From a virus, in the IMG/VR virus record IMGVR_UViG_3300033149_000842, positions 1 to 31,717 of that record: a stretch of 31,717 bases of DNA; one strand, written 5' to 3'. Shown in pieces: positions 6,859-14,984 of this stretch. The position numbers and the translations under genes were made by a program. Below the pieces are notes generated by a model. It was not told where the DNA came from. It ran no database searches and saw only the letters and a program-made list of their open reading frames with translations. Position 1 is the first letter of the stretch. The number at the start of each line of letters is the position of its first letter.

Positions 6859-7860
6859 CTAGGATAGAGTAGAAAGTATATCCAAAGCTTTCATACCTAT
6901 ATCCTGTCTATATTGCAACCATTCTATATCTAAATTGCTTATAGTTCTATATGCTCTTCTCCTACATTCCTTAATACTATCTCCTCTTGCTGTTACAGCT
7001 CCTATAATACTTCCAGTAACTCTTAGCTTTCCTTCTTCATCTCTATCTACTTCTCTCAACCATATATGCTTAGCGTTGCCTTCGCAATATCCCTTTATAT
7101 CTTTACGGAAAGACTCAAAAGGAGGTCGTGGGTATGGGTAAGGAGGAACTGAAATTCGTACTGCAATCGAATATTCATACTTGCAATATCTTATATTCTT
7201 CTTCCCTCCATTGAATATTTCAACTAACGTTCTACCTACTTCCTCTTGCATTGACTCCAAGATGGCATAGATAGAGTCAGCCCGGAAGTGCGGGTATATG
7301 CGTACAATTCCATTATAATCTTTTAATGTCTTTGCATCTTGATATGTGGCACAGTCTACCATTATGAAGCCTCTAAAGTTAGCACCTCTCAAGCAAGTCT
7401 TTAGCTTCCACAAAGTGTCCATAAATATTTTAGGAGGCTCTCTAAATATCCTGACAGTACTTCCCATAATGCAGGGGTACCCTCTATTTCTATCCATGAA
7501 GTAATTGTCGTCTACTATTCCAAATACAGGGTACACGAAGTCTATTCCATTGAACCAGCATCCTAGAGAGAACTCAGCTTCCTTTCTTGTATCAGGAAGA
7601 TGAGGGAATACTATAGGTGATGGCAAGCCCGCTACAAGCTTAATAGACTCTTCATACTCTCTAGATTTTGCTAGAAGCAAAGTAAACTTTGATACTCCTA
7701 TCCCTTCTCCATTACATCTAATAGGGTCAAGGGGTACATCACTTATAAGCAATGTACCATTCGTAGTTGTATGACCTTTAGTTACTTGGTGACCTTCTCT
7801 CTGTATCCTATTCCCAATAGAGAATAGTCTACCTCTTGAATAACTTAGAGCAAATCGCAT
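6859..7860 (-). CDS. PurD-like (phosphoribosylamine-glycine ligase-related) ATP-grasp protein
   Basis: This 333-residue protein is the last gene of the late operon. The start is ATG 7860, 8 bases after AAAGGAG; the ATG at 7866 is too close. Residues ~94-200 resemble the second half of the GAR synthetase ATP-grasp core (EAEFSLGCWFNGIDFVYPVF, IVDDNYFMDRNRGYPCIMGS). Residues ~228-327 match the PurD C-terminal domain (YSIAVRISVPPYPYP, GSIIGAVTARGDSIKECRRR, QYRQDIGMKAL). It is ~90 residues shorter than cellular PurD (about 420-430). The shortage is in the N-terminal half, and the metal-binding Glu/Asn of the PurD motif (usually EFNVRFGDPE) appear replaced in RIYPHFRADS. Purine synthesis is therefore doubtful. 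Another ligation or binding role is possible. The call rests on motif reading by eye. Confidence 0.7.
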   Translation of the reverse strand: MRFALSYSRGRLFSIGNRIQREGHQVTKGHTTTNGTLLISDVPLDPIRCNGEGIGVSKFTLLLAKSREYEESIKLVAGLPSPIVFPHLPDTRKEAEFSLGCWFNGIDFVYPVFGIVDDNYFMDRNRGYPCIMGSTVRIFREPPKIFMDTLWKLKTCLRGANFRGFIMVDCATYQDAKTLKDYNGIVRIYPHFRADSIYAILESMQEEVGRTLVEIFNGGKKNIRYCKYEYSIAVRISVPPYPYPRPPFESFRKDIKGYCEGNAKHIWLREVDRDEEGKLRVTGSIIGAVTARGDSIKECRRRAYRTISNLDIEWLQYRQDIGMKALDILSTLS

Positions 7861-7875
7861 AATCATTTCTCCTTT

Positions 7876-10800
7876 CTATTTTCTTAACATAAGATAGGGC
7901 ATTATCCTGTCCTTAACGGCGCTTATATCTTTATATCTTCCACTCTCTACCATTAATTCTATAGCACCAGGGATATCACCTCCAGTCAATAGTTTATCTA
8001 TACTAGCATCTAACTTCTCCTTTACGTATCCTTTCTTACTCCTAAACTTATACAGCTTCTGTGCAACTTCTCCATATACCCTGCCCATAGCTAAGTTCCC
8101 AAATAGTTCATGAATCTCTTTTGAGTTAAGAGACTTTACAAACTCTGCTTTCTCTTCCACTCGCATGGTGTTATAACTATGTGCAGATATACTTGAGCCT
8201 CTCCTTATCCAAGTCCCAGTGAAGTATGCCATCTTCTGCAGTGTAGTTTTTACTTCATTCTCTGAGTCCAGGAACTGGTCAAATGGAGTCCAAGCCCAAA
8301 GAGCATACTCAGCAGCATCTTTTATCTTCTCAGGCATTGATGCTTCTGGATGCATTATCTTCTTATTCTGCCACATACTATGGTTAATTAAAAGCTCAAG
8401 AGATGTCTTCATCATAGGCTCCATTTTATTCCATACTGTCCTTCTTGGTTGAGTAGCCCATCCTAGGTAGTCTCTCATATACCTAAGCAACGGCATTACG
8501 ACATATATATCCCTACCTTTATTATCTTTCATTCCAGTATACACGTCCAATTTATGCCCTGACTCATTTTCAAGTGCCCATTTATCTGTAAATAGTTTGT
8601 TAAGTAAATTAGTTAGTATGAATAGACCAAACATACCTTTTATAAGATGCCTAATATAGTGAGGAGCGAGTGCTTTCATATCTGCAGGAGACATCTCTTT
8701 CCTTGTCAAAGCTTTGATTGGAATGATATTAGACATAGGACCTATAGCTCCAGTCAACAACCGTAAGTTAGATATAGTCCAGTTCCTTGCAAGAAGGAAA
8801 TTAGATGCTACTCCCCACTCGAAGTTACTAAAGTATCTCTTTGGAAGTGTACCAAGTAAGTCATTAGTGAATGAGGCAGCTTGCTTAGGAGTAAGTCCTT
8901 GCTTCCTTTTTAAGGCGTATGTATACATCTGTGCGTTTCTAACTATTGTAGTCCAAAGTATATTATCGTTCCAAGCAAACAACTTACCCATTCCCTTTGT
9001 TATAACGTTCCTACCTTCGATAGGGATTAAGTCATATATCTCCTCTCTCATCTGCCTACCTAAACGACCAATATGTGCAAGGTTTAAGTTAGCCTTCAGC
9101 GCTTCTCTAGTCAATCTAGTATCATCTAGATATATCTTTGCTCCTTCTCCTCCCGGCTTAATAGCATTAAATGCTTTAAAGAAGTTAAAGTTAACTTCAT
9201 CAAGAACGTCAGAGAATATATTCCAACCATGGATAGCAGGATTAAGAAATATTAGCCTCTTAACTATTCCTTTTATCATTCTTATATTCCTCATAGGCTT
9301 AGATTGCATCCATGTAGGTACTGCTATCTCTTCGATGGCGTCTGCTACTTCAGGCTTCCATCTAATAGGAACTCTTTTCATCTTGCCTTTTCTCTCAACT
9401 AGCATGAACTTTGCAAATTCCGGATTATCAACTTGCTTGTAATCTCTCGCCCACTCTTCTCTACTATCTATCGTTGTAGCAACTGCATGCCCATTCTCAT
9501 CCGTCATATTCCTTACAAGATCTATAAAATTCCTATGGGCGACGACTTTAGATAGAGAGTACATATATTGACTAAGCTTCAGTCCTACTCTATGCTCAGG
9601 GATTAGTCCAAGTTTCTCTGCTTCATCATAATTCTGTATACTTCTCTCCATACCATGCGCAAAGAAAGTTCCTAGAACTCTTGTTATAGGTACATTAGCA
9701 TATGGATTTACTTTCATCCACTCGTGTATATTCTTAAACGTAAAGGGAGAGTAATTCCTCCACAGACCACCTATAGTTCCCGCCTTTTTAGCAATATCCC
9801 CTAGTCTCTTATACTGTCTAATTATCCAGTCTGCTTTATTCTGTAGCCCTTTATTAGTAATTTCAGCTTGATACTTCTCAGGCATGTCACAATACTTGTC
9901 TATAAGTTCTTCATCTTTTGCGTTGGGAACCATCTTCTCCCAAGTATCTCTAACCTGCTTACATACATACTCCGCCTCAGCGACAGTACCTTCCATCTCT
10001 GCCAAAGCGTCATATACATTTTTGGCAGAAGGGTCAAGAATTAAAGTGCCTCTTAATATCTTCATATACAACTGCATCTTCCCTGATAGCTTTACACCTT
10101 CTGGAGTAGGTAAGATAGGTACTTCCTCTTGTTCAGCTTTAACTGTAGAGTTGGCAACTTCCTGGTCGCCGTGGTCTAGTTCCTTTTTCTTCAACATCTT
10201 CTTAACAAACTCGTCTTTAGTCATAACATGAACATTAACTTTATGCTTGTTTACTTCCTTCTTCTTTTTCTCAAAGTTCTTAATCACTTCTTCCGCAGAT
10301 GCTTCTTTTTCCTTACCGTATCCAGCATCTTGCAAATCCTTTATAGTCTTACTTAAATCTTCTTCCTCTATCTCACCTTTAGGTATCTCTTCATATGTAA
10401 AGTCTTTTGGGTCTAGTCCATACTTATCACATGCACGAGCCTTATTTATTTCTATCATATCAAGTTCTTTATTTATACCCGTATCCGCAATAGTTTCCAT
10501 CCATAGCTTACCTTTATTATCTTCTGTCCATTGATGAAATTCAGGAGTATGTACTTTTCTTCTCTTCCCAGCTCTCCTAATTGAAGGCACTGCTATATGC
10601 CCAAGCTCATGCAATATTATTTTTACTAAGTTTCCGTGCGAAGGAGACCTTACTTGACCACCTAAAAGTTTATCACTATCTGCATATTTATACAATTGTT
10701 TCTCATAAGGTAAAGGCTTTGACTTAGGCAGTTTAATTCTAATACTATGTTTATTTCCTTCTAATTTATGATAGCCACTAAATGCTTGGCGATTAGTTTT

Positions 10801-12405
10801 ACCTAAATGCCATATAATAAGGTCTTTAATTCCTACAGCATCAGCTATACCATTTCCAAGTTTTACTAAACTTTCTATACCAGTAACTGCATATTCTGAC
10901 TTAGGAAACTTTGGAGTTACTTTATGCACGTTCTTCTTTACAAACTGCTCTTGAGGAGATACTTTAGCCTTTGGAACCTTTTCTTTAGCCTTTGGTATTG
11001 CTGGTTTCTCTTCCGGTAAGTACTCTCTTTTCTTTTCAACGGTTACCATGGGTCCTTCTACAGTCTCGTCTGCTACCTTCTCCGCTATATCCAAAGTACC
11101 TTCCCTTATTGAAAGGTCATGCTTTAGCATTTTATCTACTTTACTTTCTGCAAAGGTACGAACAGCAGAGTTCGTAGAGCCTAAGCCACCCATGATTAGT
11201 GCCATAGCTAAGCCCCCAGTTCCTGCTTGTATCATTTCCTCTTTAGGGAATAAATTCTCATTCTCGTCAAAGAGTAAATTATTTATTCCCTTCTCTAAAG
11301 GAACCATAACAACTTCCTGGGCAGTCTCAGTAATTAGTGACATCCCATAGTTTGCCATTAGAGGCATATACTTCTTTAAAATTGACTTAGCACCTCTATT
11401 AATAGTTTTACTCCCTCCAAAAGTCTTTAAGAACCTTTGAAAAGGAATAACTTCAGTAGCCACTTCCGCTGCAGCTCCAAGTGTTGCACCTGCAAGCAAA
11501 GCCAAGTAAGGGGCTTCCTCTCCTCTTTTATTAAATTCTTTTTCTATTCTATTAGCATGCCCCCCTAAGGAAGTTAAAGCAAATGGAAGCATCTGTACTG
11601 CTGCAAATCCTAGTGAGGCTACAGCAGCGGGGAAGGCTCCTACTAACATCGCTCCAGCTATAAGAGTAAGTGCTGTAAGAGGAACTGCTCTTCCTCCTAA
11701 AGCCACGAAATTCTTTAGTCTATTCTTACTTACTGCTTTATCCCAGCTATCTTCAGCTATAGTCTCTGACTTAACTACCATATCACTTATCCATTTACGC
11801 AGTGGGTCTTTTGTATGGTCAAGTCTATCCTTATCAAATACGTCGGATACTTTATCCCCAGCCTGCACCCCGCCAGTAGATAAAAGCTTACCTAAACCTA
11901 GTGCCATAGATTGAATATCAGCAAATCCAGCCTTATTAGCATATAACATTGCCTCAGCCCAAGTAGGCTCATCATACTTTGTGAAGTCTATCCTTTTCAG
12001 TTCATCTAAAGTTACTTGAGCTTGCTCTTGTTCTGTGGGCATAACCAGAGGTTTAGGGATAGGCTTAGCTTCTGGAGGTTGCCAAGTCGCTTTAACTACC
12101 TCTTCATCTTTGGTAATGGGCTTAGGAGGAGTCCAAGTAAGTTTTTTCTCTTTAACGGGTTCACCAGTTATTGTATTAACTCCATTAACAATTGTTCTCG
12201 GATGCCCCTCCTTCTTATATTTTGAGGGGAAATGCCCACTTAAGTCTGGAGTTAAACTACCTGTGTCCTTATATAGAGCTCTATAATTATAAAAATGCTT
12301 AGGGTCGTCAGGGTCTAATGATAAACCCATTTTAGCAGCCATATCTCTATATGCTTTTTGGAAGTCCTCTTCTTCAGTAATCGGTGGGTGCCATGTTAGT
12401 GCCAC
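7876..12405 (-). CDS. Very large polyvalent-like/internal virion protein with HELGH metalloprotease motif
   Basis: This is the longest gene of the window (1509 residues). GTG 12405 lies 8 bases after GAGGAGG. The N-terminus has three TWxPP motifs (Trp5, Trp91, Trp108) and a phage-typical block ending GHFPSKYKKEGHPR. Hydrophobic segments lie near residues 235-280, 295-320 and 390-412, with another near 1250-1272. An HExxH zinc site, IILHELGHIA (His599-His603), sits in the middle and suggests a zincin-type protease, followed by a Lys/Glu-rich linker. The C-terminal ~600 residues are helical and resemble regions of large phage polyvalent proteins injected with DNA. Position after the tail genes fits an ejected internal protein. 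Protease activity and injection are inferred, not shown. Confidence 0.7.
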   Translation of the reverse strand: MALTWHPPITEEEDFQKAYRDMAAKMGLSLDPDDPKHFYNYRALYKDTGSLTPDLSGHFPSKYKKEGHPRTIVNGVNTITGEPVKEKKLTWTPPKPITKDEEVVKATWQPPEAKPIPKPLVMPTEQEQAQVTLDELKRIDFTKYDEPTWAEAMLYANKAGFADIQSMALGLGKLLSTGGVQAGDKVSDVFDKDRLDHTKDPLRKWISDMVVKSETIAEDSWDKAVSKNRLKNFVALGGRAVPLTALTLIAGAMLVGAFPAAVASLGFAAVQMLPFALTSLGGHANRIEKEFNKRGEEAPYLALLAGATLGAAAEVATEVIPFQRFLKTFGGSKTINRGAKSILKKYMPLMANYGMSLITETAQEVVMVPLEKGINNLLFDENENLFPKEEMIQAGTGGLAMALIMGGLGSTNSAVRTFAESKVDKMLKHDLSIREGTLDIAEKVADETVEGPMVTVEKKREYLPEEKPAIPKAKEKVPKAKVSPQEQFVKKNVHKVTPKFPKSEYAVTGIESLVKLGNGIADAVGIKDLIIWHLGKTNRQAFSGYHKLEGNKHSIRIKLPKSKPLPYEKQLYKYADSDKLLGGQVRSPSHGNLVKIILHELGHIAVPSIRRAGKRRKVHTPEFHQWTEDNKGKLWMETIADTGINKELDMIEINKARACDKYGLDPKDFTYEEIPKGEIEEEDLSKTIKDLQDAGYGKEKEASAEEVIKNFEKKKKEVNKHKVNVHVMTKDEFVKKMLKKKELDHGDQEVANSTVKAEQEEVPILPTPEGVKLSGKMQLYMKILRGTLILDPSAKNVYDALAEMEGTVAEAEYVCKQVRDTWEKMVPNAKDEELIDKYCDMPEKYQAEITNKGLQNKADWIIRQYKRLGDIAKKAGTIGGLWRNYSPFTFKNIHEWMKVNPYANVPITRVLGTFFAHGMERSIQNYDEAEKLGLIPEHRVGLKLSQYMYSLSKVVAHRNFIDLVRNMTDENGHAVATTIDSREEWARDYKQVDNPEFAKFMLVERKGKMKRVPIRWKPEVADAIEEIAVPTWMQSKPMRNIRMIKGIVKRLIFLNPAIHGWNIFSDVLDEVNFNFFKAFNAIKPGGEGAKIYLDDTRLTREALKANLNLAHIGRLGRQMREEIYDLIPIEGRNVITKGMGKLFAWNDNILWTTIVRNAQMYTYALKRKQGLTPKQAASFTNDLLGTLPKRYFSNFEWGVASNFLLARNWTISNLRLLTGAIGPMSNIIPIKALTRKEMSPADMKALAPHYIRHLIKGMFGLFILTNLLNKLFTDKWALENESGHKLDVYTGMKDNKGRDIYVVMPLLRYMRDYLGWATQPRRTVWNKMEPMMKTSLELLINHSMWQNKKIMHPEASMPEKIKDAAEYALWAWTPFDQFLDSENEVKTTLQKMAYFTGTWIRRGSSISAHSYNTMRVEEKAEFVKSLNSKEIHELFGNLAMGRVYGEVAQKLYKFRSKKGYVKEKLDASIDKLLTGGDIPGAIELMVESGRYKDISAVKDRIMPYLMLRK

Positions 12406-12616
12406 TTGACATTCCTCCTCTTATGGCTCCAGATAATGGATTAGGAGCTAATGGACTTGCACTTGCCCCTATTTGAGTCATACCTATTTGAGCCTCCAGA
12501 TTCTTAAGATATCTTTCTACATAAGGAGCTAGGAAATAATTAAGAGGCGTGCCTCTCTTCTTTGATAACTGTCGAGATATAGCATTAGCGTTTTCAAAGA
12601 AACTTAGCTCATTCAT
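12374..12616 (-). CDS. Small late protein, unknown function
   Basis: This 80-residue protein starts at ATG 12616, 7 bases after AAGGAGG; a GTG two codons earlier overlaps the spacing region and is less likely. The start overlaps the stop of the preceding gene as ATGA, and the 3' end overlaps the large polyvalent gene by 32 bases, so the three genes are coupled. The N-terminal half is a helix (SFFENANAISRQLSKKRG, then YVERYLKNLEAQIG). The C-terminal part is Pro/Ser/Gly-rich and low-complexity (ASASPLAPNPLSGAIRGG). No family is recognised. It is probably a minor virion or assembly protein by position. Confidence 0.65.
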   Translation of the reverse strand: MNELSFFENANAISRQLSKKRGTPLNYFLAPYVERYLKNLEAQIGMTQIGASASPLAPNPLSGAIRGGMSSGTNMAPTDY

Positions 12617-14013
12617 TTCCACTCCTCCTTATGTGTCTTATAGTATTCTTTCATAGCACTTTCTAGGGCATGAGATATTTTACCGTTTACTTCTCCTTTA
12701 TATAAGCCCGCTTTCTTAGCTACATCCTGAAAAGCTTTTACTGTATCTTCATCCCAAGTACCCATCTCAGTTATAAGGTCTTGTTCAGTAATCTCTCCTA
12801 CTTCCTTAACTTCCGGTTCTTTAGTAATAGGCTTACCCGTCTCTCTACTTACTTGAGATTTATTGTAGAAAGGACCTGTAATTATTCTCGTCATAAAGTC
12901 TGCTAAATTAGCACCGAACTCAGGAGATATTCCTTTAGCTAGACCCTCAAATGCAGGACCTGCTACGCCTTCTTCAGCTGCTCTAGCCTCACCAAAAGGA
13001 ATTCCTGGGTACTTACTCATTGTTTCAGTGACTCCTAATCTTTCTTCTATAGCTTTATTAAGAGGCGAGCCTGGAGTTACTGCTTCCTTAACTCCGCTCC
13101 AAGCTTTACTAATAGTTCCTGGCTCAGGTGGCGGTTTAGGTTCAGGTACTAATGCTTCCCACATTGCTATACCGCTATTAATAGTTTCTTCACTAAATCC
13201 AGCTTCTTCTCCCATAGCTCTCATGCTATCTCTTACATCTTCCCAACCTTCTCCAGAAAGCATTGCTGTCATATAGTCAGGATTCTTACCAAACATATCT
13301 TCTATTAAGTCCTTAAATTGCTCAATCTCAGGCTTTGCGGCAGCTCCTGTAAGCTTGGGGTCTGCTACCCCAGTCTCTGGATTGTATGCTCCAATAGCTT
13401 CTAATGCAGTAAGCGGGTCATTAGGGTCTCCTACAGGTGTACTGCCTGGAAGATTTATAGTAGTGCCTCCAGATGAAATCGTGGATACAGGTCTATCCTC
13501 TTGTGCCCCAGCGTTCTCTGCACGTTTAGCTTCTAAAGTAGATATAAACTCATCTCTACTTGGTTTATCCATCTTCCATAGCATATCAAGGATTTCATAT
13601 CCTTTCTCCATAGATGTCTTTTGAGATGCACCTACTTGAGCTGCACCTGCTATCTTTGCCTGCTCAGTTCCAGCTTCTGCACCTACTCCCGCAATTCTTT
13701 CTTTAGACATAGCTTCAGCTAATCTTGAGTCTATATCCATTTGCTTTAAAGCTATTTCATGCTTTCTCTGTTGTTCAGCTAATAAGTCCTCTCTCCTTTG
13801 TTCCTTATCCATTTGATACTGAGTTTTTCCTTCACCTAGAGTAGAAGTAGGTCCTGCATAAGGAGTAACACCACCTGTGCCTGCAGACTTAATTGCCTTG
13901 GCTTGTGAAGTAGGCTTAGCTTTCATTTCTTTCTCATACATTTCAGCTTCAGCCTGCATCTTTGCTAAGTTTAATAACCAATTATAATCTAATCCTATTT
14001 GTTGTACTGCCAT
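12613..14013 (-). CDS. Putative internal virion protein with coiled coil
   Basis: This 466-residue protein has no recognised family. Residues ~65-135 form a charged helix, probably a coiled coil (MDKEQRREDLLAEQQRKHEI, then LKQMDIDSRLAEAMSKERI). The middle is rich in Ala, Gly, Glu and Pro. The C-terminal ~50 residues (AFQDVAKKAGLYKGEVNGKI, then SHALESAMKEYYK) vaguely recall a peptidoglycan-binding helix bundle, but this is weak. The motif PYAGPTSTL occurs at about residues 51-59 and again as the extreme C-terminus of the protein encoded just upstream, with different codons. Location between the fibre and polyvalent genes suggests an ejection-type internal protein. Confidence 0.65.
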   Translation of the reverse strand: MAVQQIGLDYNWLLNLAKMQAEAEMYEKEMKAKPTSQAKAIKSAGTGGVTPYAGPTSTLGEGKTQYQMDKEQRREDLLAEQQRKHEIALKQMDIDSRLAEAMSKERIAGVGAEAGTEQAKIAGAAQVGASQKTSMEKGYEILDMLWKMDKPSRDEFISTLEAKRAENAGAQEDRPVSTISSGGTTINLPGSTPVGDPNDPLTALEAIGAYNPETGVADPKLTGAAAKPEIEQFKDLIEDMFGKNPDYMTAMLSGEGWEDVRDSMRAMGEEAGFSEETINSGIAMWEALVPEPKPPPEPGTISKAWSGVKEAVTPGSPLNKAIEERLGVTETMSKYPGIPFGEARAAEEGVAGPAFEGLAKGISPEFGANLADFMTRIITGPFYNKSQVSRETGKPITKEPEVKEVGEITEQDLITEMGTWDEDTVKAFQDVAKKAGLYKGEVNGKISHALESAMKEYYKTHKEEWK

Positions 14014-14029
14014 ATTATTTCACATCCCT

Positions 14030-14950
14030 TTATAATGTTGAAGTCGGCCCAGCATAGGGCTCTATTGTTGGTGCTTGCATCATCTTTGCTATAGCATCCC
14101 CTATACTTGGATACCTTTTTTCTTCTGGAATATTATAATAATCCCAGTATTTTAATTTAGATACGAGTGAATTTGGGTCCCATACTGGGGGTGCAGAGGT
14201 TTGGGATTTATTCCCTGCACCCTGATTAAAACCCCCGGACGTCTTCCAGCTACCTCCTCCACCACTCATAGCATCTTGAATTGCTCCAGGTATGTACTCT
14301 GGATTTTGATAAGCTACCTGAGTAGGAGTATTAAGATAAGCTAAAATAGAATTAATAGTATCTGCTTGTGATGGATTAGCTGCTACATATGCTTTTATCC
14401 AATTGCCTAAGTTCTGTGACATCATACCACCATAGCCAAGAGCTGCTTGTAGAGCCCTCTGTGTTGCATCCATAGCCATCTTACCTCTTTCAGCAGCTAT
14501 GTCACCTTCTACAGCTTGTCTGCCCCTTTCTACAGCATGACCTCTAGCAGTTCCCCAAAATGTACCAGGACCTACAAACTCTTCTCTAGCTGCTGGAGCT
14601 CCATACTGCTTCCACTCTTCCCTCATAGGACCAGATACAGAAGTTCTAAAAGCTTCCTCATCCACTTTCCCACTCATAGCATTCTTAAGAGCAGCAAGTA
14701 CGTCGCTACCCCCAGGACCTCCAAAGGGGCTCTGTCCGGATGTAAATTGAGTAAGTCCGGATAGGAAGTCTTGCGGAGACTGAACACCAGATAACATACC
14801 TGTAAGTGCATCTGCTAAAGCAGTCTGATTAGGGTCAAGAGATGGCTGCATAGCTACAGGAGCATCTTGCCCTGTACCCCAAGTAGCTTTCTTTTTCTTT
14901 GGGAATAGCCTTGATATCCCTGGGTCTATTCCATAACTTGTCATTGGCAT
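14030..14950 (-). CDS. Putative internal virion protein, Ala/Gly/Gln-rich
   Basis: The start is ATG 14950, 8 bases after AGAGG (14959-14963); an in-frame GTG at 14959 lies within the ribosome site. The 306-residue protein has no recognised family. It opens with a basic patch (SRLFPKKKKATWG), has an Ala/Arg-rich helical middle (ERGRQAVEGDIAAERGKMAM, then DATQRALQAALGYGG), and a Gly/Ser-rich low-complexity stretch (SGGGGSWKTSGGFNQGAG). The last nine residues are PYAGPTSTL, shared with the next protein. It lacks membrane segments and a signal. Order and composition fit minor internal capsid proteins of podovirus-like phages; this is inference. Confidence 0.65.
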   Translation of the reverse strand: MPMTSYGIDPGISRLFPKKKKATWGTGQDAPVAMQPSLDPNQTALADALTGMLSGVQSPQDFLSGLTQFTSGQSPFGGPGGSDVLAALKNAMSGKVDEEAFRTSVSGPMREEWKQYGAPAAREEFVGPGTFWGTARGHAVERGRQAVEGDIAAERGKMAMDATQRALQAALGYGGMMSQNLGNWIKAYVAANPSQADTINSILAYLNTPTQVAYQNPEYIPGAIQDAMSGGGGSWKTSGGFNQGAGNKSQTSAPPVWDPNSLVSKLKYWDYYNIPEEKRYPSIGDAIAKMMQAPTIEPYAGPTSTL

Positions 14951-14984
14951 ATTTTTCACCTCTATTGTAAATGTGTTCGCTTAA

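Noticed and set aside
6859-7860. Functional purine biosynthesis enzyme (true PurD)
   Set aside because: The protein is too short and the metal-binding Glu/Asn motif seems altered, so only a PurD-like label is used.
8714-9442. 242-codon plus-strand frame opposite the polyvalent gene
   Set aside because: Hydrophobic shadow of a well-supported minus-strand gene; no ribosome site and no motif.
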